The notes under the pieces: model-generated
Databases searched by the model: none
Told to the model about the DNA's origin: nothing
What the model saw: only the letters and a program-made list of their open reading frames with translations
Assembly (NCBI RefSeq): GCF_021504595.1
Contig: NZ_JACSGT010000001.1
Location: 1,178,001-1,242,000 of the forward strand
Source: Chryseobacterium indicum
GTDB lineage: Bacteria > Bacteroidota > Bacteroidia > Flavobacteriales > Weeksellaceae
Length of the DNA stretch: 64,000 nucleotides
Direction: 5' to 3'
Shown: in pieces, positions 20,160 to 29,959 of the stretch
Layout of the letters: every line of letters starts with the position of its first letter
How positions within the stretch are numbered: the stretch's first letter is position 1
Made by a program: the position numbers and the translations under genes

Positions 20160-20879
20160 TTATCTTCCTCTGCTTTTGGTTCTATGTGATGTTTCTTCTT
20201 GTTCTTCTTGCTCCTCTCGATTTCGATTGGCATCTTCGTATAGATCTCTGTCATTAACATTCAGCTGAACATCAGAATTATTTTCTTTTGCAATTTGTTT
20301 TTCGTCTGGCGCAATGCTGTTCACAGAATCAATTTCTCGGGAAATAATATTCAGGTCGTTTGTAATTCTCTTGGCGATTTCTGGATATAGCTCAATTTTG
20401 TCCTGTAAAAAATTTTTCAGCTTTTCAAGTTCCAATTTGTATTGATTGATTTCCTTTGGATTTTTTCTTTCCGTAATAAGTTTGGTAAGTTCAGGAGCAT
20501 TTTTGATAAAGTCCAATTCCTTTACGGTACTCGTTTCTTTGTCAAAAACAAATGCCTGTTTTGAAAAACCCAATTGAGCAGAATTCCGATTGTCATTAAC
20601 ATCATATCGTGCTTTTGATTCAGAATACTGAATTTTTTCTTTGCTCTTTTCCAGTATTTCTGATAGGTTTTTGTCTCTTTCCAAAAAGATAACTTTTAGC
20701 TTGGTATTATTTTCAGTGAGTTGAAAAGTCGCCCTGTTTTTGTCGTTGTCCGCAACGATAGTATATCCTTGTAGGAATTTCTGAATATCATCTGCATTTA
20801 GTTTTTTGGAGAATGATAAATCTTCATTGATAATACCGAATTTTTTCAGTTCTTCGGTTGGTAAATTTTCATTTTGCAT
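20160..20879 (-). CDS. DUF3945/DUF4099-like element protein
   Basis: A 239-residue soluble protein. The N-terminal part starts with an LPTEELKKFGI segment typical of Bacteroidota conjugative-element proteins in which short helical DUF4099/DUF3945 units occur. The middle is charged helix, and the last 40 residues are very rich in Glu, Arg and Gln, suggesting a disordered nucleic-acid-interacting tail. It overlaps the M23 peptidase gene by 11 bp and so belongs to the same transcript. No catalytic motif is visible. Confidence 0.6.
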   Translation of the reverse strand: MQNENLPTEELKKFGIINEDLSFSKKLNADDIQKFLQGYTIVADNDKNRATFQLTENNTKLKVIFLERDKNLSEILEKSKEKIQYSESKARYDVNDNRNSAQLGFSKQAFVFDKETSTVKELDFIKNAPELTKLITERKNPKEINQYKLELEKLKNFLQDKIELYPEIAKRITNDLNIISREIDSVNSIAPDEKQIAKENNSDVQLNVNDRDLYEDANRNREEQEEQEETSHRTKSRGR

Positions 20880-21708
20880 AATGGGTAGCGATTAATTGGT
20901 TTACTTTTATGAGGTCATTTAAAAAATGGGTAGGGTTGATATTTTGTCCGAATTCTTTCACGGAAAAGTGCAAATGTGGTCCAGTAGAATTTCCAGAATT
21001 TCCGCTTTTGGCGATGATAAATCCCGCTTTTATAAACTCTCCGACACGATAATAAATTTCAGAAAGATGGAGATAAGCCGTTTCAAAACGGTTAAAGTGA
21101 TTGACTTTGATATAATTCCCACCACCATTATTGTCCCAGCCTGTTTCCGTAACGATTCCGTCAAGAACCGAATATACATTTTCGTAATTCGCAGCCAAAT
21201 CAATTCCGTTATGAAATTTAGATGCTCCGAAAATCGGATGCATTCTTGTTCCATAAGGTGATGTAATGGAGATTTCTCTATTCAATGGCATTACGATTTT
21301 TGAAAAATTCTTCTCTCTTGGTTTATTTACAAAATCGTATTGAGTCAATTGGTTCTTACCATTTTGAGAATGAATGAGCATTTTAGTTTGGGCAACTAAA
21401 ATCAGGGAATCCTGCATTTTTTGTCTATCCCATTTTTTGTTGTTGGCGGATGAATTTTCTTTAAGTATCGCTTTCAAGGAATCTAGTTCATTTTTTAGTT
21501 TGGCTTTTGAGGTAATGTTAAAAAAATCCTTCCACGACTTTCTTTCTTTTTTTAGCTTCGGATTGTCTGTTTCTTTTACTTGCTCTATTGCTTTTGCAGA
21601 TTCCGTTTTCTTCGGCAGTGTAGGTGTTAGTGTATTGAACTGTCCGAAAATTGTTATCTGAAAAGACAATATTAACACTGCTATAAAATATTTTTCTATG
21701 GTTTTCAT
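20869..21708 (-). CDS. M23-family (LytM) peptidoglycan endopeptidase
   Basis: A 279-residue exported protein with an N-terminal hydrophobic signal ending near AQF/GQF, a coiled-coil stretch at about 60-110, and a C-terminal lysostaphin-type M23 domain. Zinc ligands are visible in HNGIDL (about residues 164-169) and HLHF (about residues 243-246). In a transfer operon such an enzyme locally opens the cell wall for the conjugation machine. It begins right next to the stop of the coupling-protein gene. All M23 ligands are present, so it should be active. Confidence 0.85.
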   Translation of the reverse strand: MKTIEKYFIAVLILSFQITIFGQFNTLTPTLPKKTESAKAIEQVKETDNPKLKKERKSWKDFFNITSKAKLKNELDSLKAILKENSSANNKKWDRQKMQDSLILVAQTKMLIHSQNGKNQLTQYDFVNKPREKNFSKIVMPLNREISITSPYGTRMHPIFGASKFHNGIDLAANYENVYSVLDGIVTETGWDNNGGGNYIKVNHFNRFETAYLHLSEIYYRVGEFIKAGFIIAKSGNSGNSTGPHLHFSVKEFGQNINPTHFLNDLIKVNQLIATHYAK

Positions 21709-23700
21709 TTATGCTGTTTTTATATTTTCATTGACGATGAGTTCTATTTCATTATTGATTTTTCTGAAATTGGTCATCAAAACTTCTTCTTTGCGATTGT
21801 TTCCTGCTTTGTCTATAAATGAATAGTAAACTGGCATCGGAACGTAATTTTGTTCTTCTTGCTTAATGGCTTTCATATCCAAGTTGATTTTTCCATTAAT
21901 TGCTGATGTCTTGTATTCATCAGTATCGTTTTCTTCTCCTTGCGCAATCATTCCTACCATTTCTCCTGTTCTCAATGCTGCAATTTTTCCTGCGGGAATC
22001 ATAAAATCCATCTTTTCATTGATGCTGGTTGTAGTTCCTTGTTGCGAAATGGACTGGGAAAACGATTTCTGCTTGATTTTTCCGAATAGTTTTTCAAGCC
22101 ACTCCAAGGTATTTTTATCTCTTGCTGAACCAGAAAGAATATTCCCAACAATGGCAGAAATAGTATCAGCCACTTCTTTTTTATAAAATTGACGTAATTG
22201 CGGAATTTCCTGAAGTCCAAGCAGAACGGCAACTCTGTTACTTCTTGCGGTTGCCACCACATTGTCAATTTTATGAATGTAAATGGTTGGAAACTCATCG
22301 GCGATAATTCCTCCTGGCAAATTATGTTTGGAATTAACCAAACGCAATGTTCTGTTCAGAACTGCAGAATACAGCGCCGAATTAATATCCTGTGTTCCTG
22401 GGTCGGAAGCGAGAATGAGAATGGAAGGATTTTTTCTGTCGGTAATTTTCAATTCCACTTCATCTCCCGAGAATACCCAAAAGCTTTCTTTAGTCGCAAG
22501 TCGGGAAAGGAATATTTTCAATGTTCCGATTTGTCCTTCCAACTGGTCAAAAGCTTTATTATCATACGCAGTTTTGAACGGTGAAAGCAAAGAACCAATC
22601 TCTTCGTTCTTAAATAATGAATCAAAAATTTCTTGATAGCTGCGATTCATAAAGGAAAGAATATGGGGCAAGTCTGAATACTTTCCATTTTCTAGTTTTG
22701 CAAAATAATAAATGCTGGAAGCCAGAAAATTAATGGCTGATTGGGTGAAGAACGCTTCTGAACCGCCTCCCGAACTCGAACCTCCTTTTTGCAATGATGA
22801 CACCATTGATTCTGCCATTTCCTGTGCTTCTGCCAATGTTTGGATATACTTTTTATGAAACGGATTGACTCTTCTTGATTTTTCAACTTCATTTAAGTTA
22901 ATGACATTGAAACTATAGTTGTAATCTGATTCTTTACTTTTTTTAAACAGATAATGGTAATACGCAATCTGTGCCAAATCGGGAAATTTAAAATCATAGA
23001 TACAGAGGCAAAAACCTTTCACAATCATCTGTCGGATGGCAGGATTAATGACTCCAAAAGATTTTCCAGAGCCAGGTGTCCCGATAACCATTGTTCCACG
23101 AAAAGGATTCAGGTTAATCCAGCCCTTATTGCTTTTGCCTTTGTATCTGAATAAATAAGGAATGTTGATATTAGTGTCAGATTTTATCAATTCCTGATTT
23201 TGGTCAAAAGATTCTTCCTCTACGTTCCATCGGTCTTTTCCCATTTTTTGCTGCATCAATTTTGAAATGCTGTCTGCTCCCATCTGAAGAATAACCGCTC
23301 CTAAAAATGAAAGAACCGCATAAATAATCTGATAGAGATTGATTCCAGGAAATACTTTTGGAAGCTTGCTATTTGCGGCTTCGTTTTGCCAGATCAGTGA
23401 AGAAAAAATCATCAGCAATCCCATAACCATAGGAACTACTATTTCTATCGCAATATTTAAGTCCTTCTTTTTCTTGGCTTTTGTTCCAATGGCAACTAGT
23501 CCTATCAAAATCAATGTCGCAAACTTGGCATTAATCGGAGGATAAATAAAACTCATTTTTGAAAAGTTCTTCAATAAATTGGAGACTACAGGAATATTAG
23601 CATTCAGATAAAAGAGCGCCGCACAATCCAATACAACAACGGCATAGACTGCTTTTTGCAGGAATCCATAGATTTTTATTTGATGTTGTTGCTCTTGCAT
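21709..23700 (-). CDS. mobC/traG-like: type IV coupling protein (VirD4/TraG-like)
   Basis: A 663-residue inner-membrane ATPase. Four hydrophobic segments occupy the first 160 residues, then the cytoplasmic VirD4/TraG ATPase follows: Walker A GTPGSGKS near residue 202 and a Walker B-like GGIIADEFPTIY near residue 463. It links the relaxase-DNA complex to the mating channel. The ATG shares a base with the stop of the preceding small gene (TAATG). In CTnDOT-type nomenclature this protein is called MobC, while TraG there denotes the VirB4-type ATPase; I therefore give no firm symbol. Confidence 0.9.
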   Translation of the reverse strand: MQEQQHQIKIYGFLQKAVYAVVVLDCAALFYLNANIPVVSNLLKNFSKMSFIYPPINAKFATLILIGLVAIGTKAKKKKDLNIAIEIVVPMVMGLLMIFSSLIWQNEAANSKLPKVFPGINLYQIIYAVLSFLGAVILQMGADSISKLMQQKMGKDRWNVEEESFDQNQELIKSDTNINIPYLFRYKGKSNKGWINLNPFRGTMVIGTPGSGKSFGVINPAIRQMIVKGFCLCIYDFKFPDLAQIAYYHYLFKKSKESDYNYSFNVINLNEVEKSRRVNPFHKKYIQTLAEAQEMAESMVSSLQKGGSSSGGGSEAFFTQSAINFLASSIYYFAKLENGKYSDLPHILSFMNRSYQEIFDSLFKNEEIGSLLSPFKTAYDNKAFDQLEGQIGTLKIFLSRLATKESFWVFSGDEVELKITDRKNPSILILASDPGTQDINSALYSAVLNRTLRLVNSKHNLPGGIIADEFPTIYIHKIDNVVATARSNRVAVLLGLQEIPQLRQFYKKEVADTISAIVGNILSGSARDKNTLEWLEKLFGKIKQKSFSQSISQQGTTTSINEKMDFMIPAGKIAALRTGEMVGMIAQGEENDTDEYKTSAINGKINLDMKAIKQEEQNYVPMPVYYSFIDKAGNNRKEEVLMTNFRKINNEIELIVNENIKTA

Positions 23701-24065
23701 TACGAATAGTTTTCAAAGTATTCATTTAATAATTCGTGTTCTTTCAGTAGATTGCTGTGCAGCTTCTGTTGCTCTTCCTGTAATTTTTTTTGCTTTTCCT
23801 GTATTTCAATAAAATTGGAATTCAACTTATCCAATTGATTAATTACTTCGTGTCCTCTTTTTTCAACACTCTCGATAATGTAGGAGCGATTTGCTTCTTC
23901 TGATACTTTTTCATACCAATCTTTTAAGATGAGTAGCTGTTCATAATCCTTTACAAATTGCTTCTGTATTCTTTCAAAAATGATTATCAGGGTAACAAGC
24001 AGTAAAATGAGTGCAAAACCCGCGATAGATATGATCATTGTATAATTGTCCATTGTATTGGTCAT
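23700..24065 (-). CDS. small membrane coiled-coil protein of the transfer operon
   Basis: A 121-residue protein with one transmembrane segment at about residues 9-29, followed by a long Glu/Gln/Lys-rich coiled coil. It is locked between traN and the coupling protein by one-base TAATG overlaps on both sides, so it belongs to the conjugation operon. No family is recognised. A scaffold or stabiliser of the mating channel is possible but unproven. Confidence 0.65.
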   Translation of the reverse strand: MTNTMDNYTMIISIAGFALILLLVTLIIIFERIQKQFVKDYEQLLILKDWYEKVSEEANRSYIIESVEKRGHEVINQLDKLNSNFIEIQEKQKKLQEEQQKLHSNLLKEHELLNEYFENYS

Positions 24066-24934
24066 TAGATTGTGTCTGCTTTTAAAATGTCTGAATAGTT
24101 AATCTTCATTTCGATGTTTCTGCCTGATAGCTGTTCCTCAATCAACCTGATCATCATAACCTTAGAATTGGGATACGTGAATTTTTTAAAAACATAAATA
24201 TTTCTGAAATTTTTTCTGAAATGCTTATTCTGATTCAACTGGAAAAGCGGAGTCAACTCAATGCTCTGATTGTTGGTAGCCTTATGGATTTTCTTATCTT
24301 CTATTGAAAATTTCAAATCTTCAATATTATAGCTCAGATTAGAGTTGTTCTTAAAGGTCATATCTAAAAATATGTAATCACTCATCACATATACATTATT
24401 GAGCTGGACATTAAGTTTGAGATTTTTTTCTTTTCTGATTGGATTTTTTTCTGTTTTTTTCTGAACAATATCCATGGCAAATTTTCTGAGTTCAAGATTG
24501 GAAAAAACCATTTTCTCAAATTCTATGGGCTGCATTGCTTCAGGCTGAATATGAATATTAGTAATCGTATTGAGATTTTCCTGATTCCTGTAAACTGCTT
24601 TGTATTGAGCAATAAAGGATTGTCCGACTACGGTGATAATCCCAATCTGATCTCCATTAAAAAATACAACAGGCTTTTTTACTTTCTCTTTCCCGTCAGA
24701 ATCAAGAGTATCGGTGATTTTAATTCTGGCAATATTGGTGGTGGGCATATCTCCTGTAAGTTTATAAGTAGATAAGTCCACATATTGAATTGGTTCTGGT
24801 GAAATAATATGCAGGTTGATGCCTTCAGTAATCTCAATCTCAGGTAAATCGGAAATGATTTGTTCTTTGGTTGCCGTTTGTGCGGTTAAAAATTGAGCTG
24901 TAAATAGTAACAGACTATATAATATCGTTCTCAT
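24065..24934 (-). CDS. traN: conjugative transfer protein TraN
   Basis: A 289-residue exported protein with a signal peptide ending at LTAQ. The mature protein has the all-beta pattern of Bacteroidota TraN (DUF4138), including the YVDLSTYKLTGD segment early and a FSNLELRKFAMDI helix in the middle. TraN is thought to be an outer-envelope component, VirB9-like in role, working with TraM. It lies between traM (3-bp gap) and a small coiled-coil gene. The size is close to that of family members (about 300 residues). Confidence 0.85.
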   Translation of the reverse strand: MRTILYSLLLFTAQFLTAQTATKEQIISDLPEIEITEGINLHIISPEPIQYVDLSTYKLTGDMPTTNIARIKITDTLDSDGKEKVKKPVVFFNGDQIGIITVVGQSFIAQYKAVYRNQENLNTITNIHIQPEAMQPIEFEKMVFSNLELRKFAMDIVQKKTEKNPIRKEKNLKLNVQLNNVYVMSDYIFLDMTFKNNSNLSYNIEDLKFSIEDKKIHKATNNQSIELTPLFQLNQNKHFRKNFRNIYVFKKFTYPNSKVMMIRLIEEQLSGRNIEMKINYSDILKADTI

Positions 24935-24937
24935 TTT

Positions 24938-26149
24938 TTATTTTTTTTGTTGGTTTTGTGAATCTTTCAGTTGTTTTTCGTCAATCAGGAATACATAAGA
25001 ATTGTATTTCAATTTGGCTTTGTTGGTTTTAATCAGGTTGGCAATGGACTTGGAAGTGGATGTAAATAATTTAGAACCAAGACTGGTAAAAAATCCTTGT
25101 CCGCCCATATCCATTGAAGTTCCTTGTACAGAATTGCTTCCCATTTCTCTTATCATATCTCTGAAAACACTTTGGGGTACATACAATCCTTTCATTCCAT
25201 CTACATCATAGATAGAAAGATTGACAGGAAAAATTTCTCCTTTTGTGAATACTGATACAATTGTAAGATCAACTCTTTGCATTGAAAATCCTGAAATTTG
25301 TCCGTATAAAATGGAGCCTTTGCTTATTTTTCTGTAGCTTACGAAGATGTCTTCCAACAATCGAAATCTAATCCTGCTTCCAAGAAAACCTTTGTTATTT
25401 TCATCTATCACTGCTTTTATAAAGCTGTTTTCCTTTTCTTTATAAAAAGCATTGAAATCGTTATTAATGCCTGATTTACTGACATTGAAAGTGGAGTTAA
25501 GAAACTCGTTCATTTTTTCTTTACTGGCTTTAAGTTTTTGTTCTGCTGCAAGTTTGCTTTGGTATTCAGGATCTCTAGCTTTTTCTAAAGAATCCATTAC
25601 CAGCATTTGCTGTTTCAGATATTTTACTGGATCTTGTGGCTCATTTTTAGATGTAACTTTCGAACTTTCTGAATCATATCCATTTTCTTGTTTTCCGTAA
25701 GATTTATCATTCAGCATTCTGATAATTTCCGAAGATCTTTGGTAATCTTTATCTTCTCTCTGAGATGAATTAGGGTTATAGTAAGAAGATGGATTTCCTT
25801 TTTCACGATATTGGTTTTGTCTTGAAGAAACGGCTTTTAATGAATCAATTTTTCTTTTCTGTGCTAATGACAATTGGTCATCGTAGTTGTATAAGCTGTC
25901 CTCTTCTTTGTCCAGACCTTCCAACATGGTTCTGTTGTCGTCTTTTTTGAAAAATGCATCATACGCATCATTCTTCGTCATAATAGAATCTTGTGTTTCA
26001 CCGAGTGAAAGAGACAATTCTTTAGGTTGATCTTTTTCCGAAGTATCTTCTTTGGTAAACTGTGCTCCTACATATACAAATAGCATCAAAAAAGGCAATG
26101 CTAAAAGTGGCAAAACGTATTTTTTCTGTTTGAAATCTAGTTTTTTCAT
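24938..26149 (-). CDS. traM: conjugative transfer protein TraM
   Basis: A 403-residue protein with one N-terminal membrane anchor (about residues 10-28), a long charged periplasmic linker and a C-terminal domain of about 180 residues that resembles VirB10/TraM: segments GSRIRFRLLEDI, KGSILYGQISGF and GLYVPQSVFRDM are typical. It would span the periplasm and connect inner- and outer-membrane parts of the channel. Flanked by traN and a TraL-like gene in the usual CTnDOT order. Confidence 0.85.
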   Translation of the reverse strand: MKKLDFKQKKYVLPLLALPFLMLFVYVGAQFTKEDTSEKDQPKELSLSLGETQDSIMTKNDAYDAFFKKDDNRTMLEGLDKEEDSLYNYDDQLSLAQKRKIDSLKAVSSRQNQYREKGNPSSYYNPNSSQREDKDYQRSSEIIRMLNDKSYGKQENGYDSESSKVTSKNEPQDPVKYLKQQMLVMDSLEKARDPEYQSKLAAEQKLKASKEKMNEFLNSTFNVSKSGINNDFNAFYKEKENSFIKAVIDENNKGFLGSRIRFRLLEDIFVSYRKISKGSILYGQISGFSMQRVDLTIVSVFTKGEIFPVNLSIYDVDGMKGLYVPQSVFRDMIREMGSNSVQGTSMDMGGQGFFTSLGSKLFTSTSKSIANLIKTNKAKLKYNSYVFLIDEKQLKDSQNQQKK

Positions 26150-26183
26150 TTATTTTTGATTTTTAGATAAATTACCTCTGGTG

Positions 26184-26537
26184 CTACCGGCCATTTCGCA
26201 ATTTTTGGTATTGGTTAAACAAGTAGTCAATTCGTAAACTGTCTTCTTTTTGTAATTCTTTACGGTCGCTTTTCACTTTTAGTGACTTAAGTTCATTCAC
26301 TATTTTTTCCATTTCTTTTTCATTGTTTACGGTAGTATTTAGTTCCATCTTACTTTTGGAATAAAGTAAGGGAGATCTTATTTTAAAAGCATTATCGGAA
26401 GGAAAAAAGATGCCTTGAATGAGAGAGCCAATAAAGGAAACCGATAAAAACACCATCGAATAGTTGAAAATTTTTTTTGGATGTTGACTTGCCCAATTCA
26501 GCCATTTTTGTCCAGTTTGTTTTAGTGTAGTATTCAT
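26184..26537 (-). CDS. small membrane protein, TraL position
   Basis: A 117-residue protein with one membrane segment at about residues 26-44 and a charged C-terminal tail. It lies between traK (2-bp gap) and traM, exactly the place of traL in CTnDOT-like operons. The sequence itself carries no clear TraL signature, so the name is left off. It is probably an inner-membrane part of the mating apparatus. Confidence 0.65.
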   Translation of the reverse strand: MNTTLKQTGQKWLNWASQHPKKIFNYSMVFLSVSFIGSLIQGIFFPSDNAFKIRSPLLYSKSKMELNTTVNNEKEMEKIVNELKSLKVKSDRKELQKEDSLRIDYLFNQYQKLRNGR

Positions 26538-26539
26538 TT

Positions 26540-27154
26540 TTAGTACGAGTTTTTGGTTTGGTTAGAGATTTCTTCGTTGTCTAGGATTCGCCAGTTTTTA
26601 AGCATTACGCCATGAGGATTATTAGGACTTCGGATAATGTCATCGAAATAACCTTCAGTAATGAGTTTTCTTGTAATGACGGAAGATTTTCTGGTAATCA
26701 TCTGCTTTCCGAAAAAAGAAAATTTCTTCTGTTCCATATTCAGTGCAATAGAATCAGCGTGAATACTGACCATTGAACTAGAAGCGATGATCTGATTGTA
26801 AAACCCTTTTTCTTTCAGATTGGTGTATTCTTTTTTTCCGCTGTCATCAATGAGATATAATGACTTTTGAATATTGTCCTTAATATAGGCATCATCTGGA
26901 GCAAGCGTAAAAAACAATCGATGGAAAAGCTCAATTTGTGCTTTGTACTCCACAGGACGATTCAATAAAACATCTGTTTGCTTTGCCAGCACCGGAACTC
27001 CATTATCTAGGATGTAAATGGACTTTCGGGAATCCTCAATCATTCTGTATGCAAAGAAGAAACCTGCTATAACGATGAAGACGGCAAATACTATGGCGGA
27101 GATGGAAACCACCTTGTTGATTTTAATTCTTTGTTCTATATTTTTAATAAGCAT
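26540..27154 (-). CDS. traK: conjugative transfer protein TraK
   Basis: A 204-residue protein with a single N-terminal membrane anchor (about residues 15-36) and a periplasmic domain that carries the typical TraK features, including AQIELFHRLFFTLAPDD and a C-terminal GYFDDIIRSPNNPHG segment. TraK is VirB8-like, an inner-membrane nucleation factor of the type IV secretion channel. It follows traJ and precedes the TraL-like gene in the canonical order. Confidence 0.9.
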   Translation of the reverse strand: MLIKNIEQRIKINKVVSISAIVFAVFIVIAGFFFAYRMIEDSRKSIYILDNGVPVLAKQTDVLLNRPVEYKAQIELFHRLFFTLAPDDAYIKDNIQKSLYLIDDSGKKEYTNLKEKGFYNQIIASSSMVSIHADSIALNMEQKKFSFFGKQMITRKSSVITRKLITEGYFDDIIRSPNNPHGVMLKNWRILDNEEISNQTKNSY

Positions 27155-27198
27155 TTTTATTGGGTAATTGGTATTTGGTGAATAGATAGTTAAGTTTT

Positions 27199-28446
27199 TT
27201 ACTTTCCGTTTTTCATGGCTTCCTGAACTCTTCCTGATGCTGAACCTGCTGATGCAGATTTGGTTGCTGCTGCGACTGTAGAAGCTCCTCCTGTTTTTGC
27301 AGTTAATATTGCTGTTTTCGCACTGCTCGTCATTTTTCCTACTGCACTTTTCATTTTGGTCATTGCACCAGCTCCTCCTGCAGTAACAATGGTGTCAGCA
27401 ATGGTGGGTGTCATCAGAACTCCAATTCCTGTAACGATATAGGCAACGCAAGTAAAGAGTTGGTTGTAAATCATCCCGGAATTACTTACATAGACCATTA
27501 AAGCATCCAAATTGATGATGGTACCATTGGATAGAAGGGTGTCGTATCGTTCTATTTCCATGGTATAGCCAGAAGCAATGAGTTGCTGTCCGATATTGAT
27601 AATGGTATATGCTACAAAAGTGTAGAGATTGATATTGATAAATTTGGATACCCAGCTGTACAAGGAATTTTCAAATCCTGGAACTAATGCCATTCCAACT
27701 GCGATAGGTCCTAAAATAATTAGAATGTATGCCCAAATTTTTTGGATGAAGAAAATGAGATACACACAAATTCTCAAGATGGAAAGGCAGACAAATTCAA
27801 TGACTTCGGCGACTAATTTTTGCATCTGAAATTGCATTCTGATCTGCCATTCTTTGATGGGTTGAATCAGTTTGTCTAATCCTTCACTTACATCAAACCA
27901 AGAATCATCAGCGTTTTGACTGGTGTTATTGATGACTTCCTGTTTTGCATCTTCTTCCGCATTGAGTTTGATGACGGCATCTAATAGTTGTTGCTGCTTT
28001 TTGAATCTTTGCACTCGTAAATCATTGACTTCAGATTCTATGTCGCTGAAGATGGCAATTCCTGGTTGGGCAATGGCTTCAAAAGGAGCTTGAATCAAAT
28101 TGACAAATCCTGTCCAATACACAAGCGTAAATCCAATCAGAATTGGTTTTAGCATAGGTGTGATTTCCCATTCTCTGTCTCCAGCCGCCATTTGCCATCC
28201 CATATATCCGAGATACATCAAAGCTCCTAATCCGCCAATGGCTTTTCCTACCAAAGCTGAACCTTGTGCGCTATCTTGCACACTATTGTCCAGCTTGGTA
28301 AAGACTTCCATAAACCATTTTTCAAAGGCTCCGTCGCCTTTTAAAAACTGGAGCAGATTGCTGTAATCGCTGTCTGTTTGGGAAAATCCAATAATTGGTA
28401 GCAATATTGCCAAAAGGCAAAATAATAAGGGGATTTTTTTATTCAT
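27199..28446 (-). CDS. traJ: conjugative transfer protein TraJ
   Basis: A 415-residue polytopic membrane protein. It has a signal-like N-terminus ending at GFSQ, then about six hydrophobic segments at roughly 60-80, 95-115, 205-230, 235-260, 270-290 and 325-350, and a small-residue-rich C-terminal tail with many Ala, Thr and Lys. This matches Bacteroidota TraJ, a VirB6-like pore component. It is next to traK. An extended sequence KPILIGFTLVYWTGFVNLI is a family hallmark. Confidence 0.85.
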   Translation of the reverse strand: MNKKIPLLFCLLAILLPIIGFSQTDSDYSNLLQFLKGDGAFEKWFMEVFTKLDNSVQDSAQGSALVGKAIGGLGALMYLGYMGWQMAAGDREWEITPMLKPILIGFTLVYWTGFVNLIQAPFEAIAQPGIAIFSDIESEVNDLRVQRFKKQQQLLDAVIKLNAEEDAKQEVINNTSQNADDSWFDVSEGLDKLIQPIKEWQIRMQFQMQKLVAEVIEFVCLSILRICVYLIFFIQKIWAYILIILGPIAVGMALVPGFENSLYSWVSKFININLYTFVAYTIINIGQQLIASGYTMEIERYDTLLSNGTIINLDALMVYVSNSGMIYNQLFTCVAYIVTGIGVLMTPTIADTIVTAGGAGAMTKMKSAVGKMTSSAKTAILTAKTGGASTVAAATKSASAGSASGRVQEAMKNGK

Positions 28447-28448
28447 TT

Positions 28449-29276
28449 TTAAAATCGGTGTTTATATTGTTGCATGGTGCTTTGGACAATTTGTTTATCT
28501 GAAGTAGGTGTCCATTGGTTGGGTAAAGCAGTAGATAAATGATTTTTCAGGATATTTTTATAATCTAATAGAGCTGTAGTCCTGTCATTGTACTTCCTTA
28601 ACTCCTGAACAAATGCTCTCCATCGGATAAGGGTTTCATGATACATGATGAACCGTTTTCCTCTCGGCATATCCATACTTCTGGACATCGCATATTTTTC
28701 TTTGATGAGATTCAATTCTTCCTGCAATCTTTTTAATGTGCCTGTAGTATTGAGCGTTTCATACGTTTGCTGATCTTTCAGTCTCCATTCCATAAAATTT
28801 TGAGGGGTGTTTGGAAACTCGGTAATGGGTTTCAGCATTCGTTTGTAATACAATAGCCACAAAGGATCTGCATCAACGGTGGCAGAAGTCCAATGTGCAA
28901 AATCCTGAACGCTTCTTTTGTAAATCGTATCAGAAGATGCCTTGATTTTCTTCGCTTCCTCTTCCTGAAATTGGAGTTGTGCAAGTCTTAAGTTCTGTTC
29001 TCCAGTTGGCTTTAATGGTCGGATATCTTCACCATTCTTATAGTCTCTATTGATGCTTGGTGCCCACATTCCCCAAACTGTGGCATAGGCAAAATTGGTC
29101 TGAATGCCTAAAAAATATTTCGGGTAAGGTCGCCAATCTCCCCAGCTTTCAAAAGTCATTCTTTTATGTTGGGCTACTATTGAAGGATCGTTCAATTTCT
29201 TTATGCTTTGTCCATATGCTGAAGTCGCAATAAATAGTAAGAGGAAAAATTTTCCTTTTTTAACTATATTTTTCAT
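28449..29276 (-). CDS. secreted protein of the transfer operon, C-terminal tail motif
   Basis: A 275-residue protein with a signal peptide ending at AYGQ. The mature region starts with a Trp/Tyr-rich stretch and continues as helices. I recognise no named family. Its last 16 residues, DKQIVQSTMQQYKHRF, match the ends of the next three genes upstream (a D-[KR]-x-[IV]-V-x3-[MI]-x2-[YI]-K pattern). It is 3 bp from traJ and 16 bp from its neighbour, so it belongs to the channel operon. It is probably an envelope component specific to flavobacterial elements. Confidence 0.7.
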   Translation of the reverse strand: MKNIVKKGKFFLLLFIATSAYGQSIKKLNDPSIVAQHKRMTFESWGDWRPYPKYFLGIQTNFAYATVWGMWAPSINRDYKNGEDIRPLKPTGEQNLRLAQLQFQEEEAKKIKASSDTIYKRSVQDFAHWTSATVDADPLWLLYYKRMLKPITEFPNTPQNFMEWRLKDQQTYETLNTTGTLKRLQEELNLIKEKYAMSRSMDMPRGKRFIMYHETLIRWRAFVQELRKYNDRTTALLDYKNILKNHLSTALPNQWTPTSDKQIVQSTMQQYKHRF

Positions 29277-29292
29277 CTGTTATCAATTTGTT

Positions 29293-29958
29293 TTAATTAA
29301 TGATGTATTTATATTTTGTGATAATATCTCCGACGATTGCCCTGTCTATATTGATATAGTTCCGAAGCTTGGGAACTTGGTACAGATAAGGGATTTTCTT
29401 GGCGTTCTCCAACCTCAAGATGATGTAGAGAATGTTTCCATTGATATTTCTTACTCGTGTGAATACTTTTTCAATCAGCATTTCTCTATCACTGGCATCC
29501 ATCAAGAAATCTTTATTTTCATTGAGAATATCCTGCGAGACTTCCTGTTTAAGCTTCATGGATTGATTTCCGATTTCTACATAATATTTGGAAACCAAAA
29601 CAGCATATTCAGGGTGTTGTGCTGATAAATCCAACATTCTGTTCGAGTTGGTCACAACCTTCCCTAAATACTGATATAGATATATCAATTTTTTGCTTTG
29701 AGTAAGCGCTGAATTGACATTTTTGAGTTGCTGATAAATATATTCCTGAATGGCAATTACTTGTGCGGTTTTGTTTTTAATATCATCATACAGTTGTTTT
29801 TGCTTTTCATAGGAACTTAAAAATGTTTGTTCGCTTGCCAATCTTACCGCATGATCTTTCGTCATTTGTGCAAAAAGCTTGTCATTGAATACAATCTGTT
29901 GGCTTTTGATTAAAATTCCAAAAAATGTCAATAATCCAAAAATTACTATTTTCTTCAT
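29293..29958 (-). CDS. secreted helical protein, paralogue of 30654-31322
   Basis: A 221-residue exported protein with a signal peptide ending near SQQ, all-helical and coiled-coil-like. It shares SAQHPEYAVLVSKYYV-type and NIDRAIVGDIITKYK segments at equivalent places with the 222-residue protein encoded at 30654-31322, so the two are paralogues. A gene of similar length lies between them. The shared C-terminal tail motif is present. The function is unknown; the position between VirB4-type TraG and TraJ suggests a TraI-like periplasmic or lumen component (VirB5-like by position). Confidence 0.7.
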   Translation of the reverse strand: MKKIVIFGLLTFFGILIKSQQIVFNDKLFAQMTKDHAVRLASEQTFLSSYEKQKQLYDDIKNKTAQVIAIQEYIYQQLKNVNSALTQSKKLIYLYQYLGKVVTNSNRMLDLSAQHPEYAVLVSKYYVEIGNQSMKLKQEVSQDILNENKDFLMDASDREMLIEKVFTRVRNINGNILYIILRLENAKKIPYLYQVPKLRNYINIDRAIVGDIITKYKYIIN

Positions 29959-29959
29959 T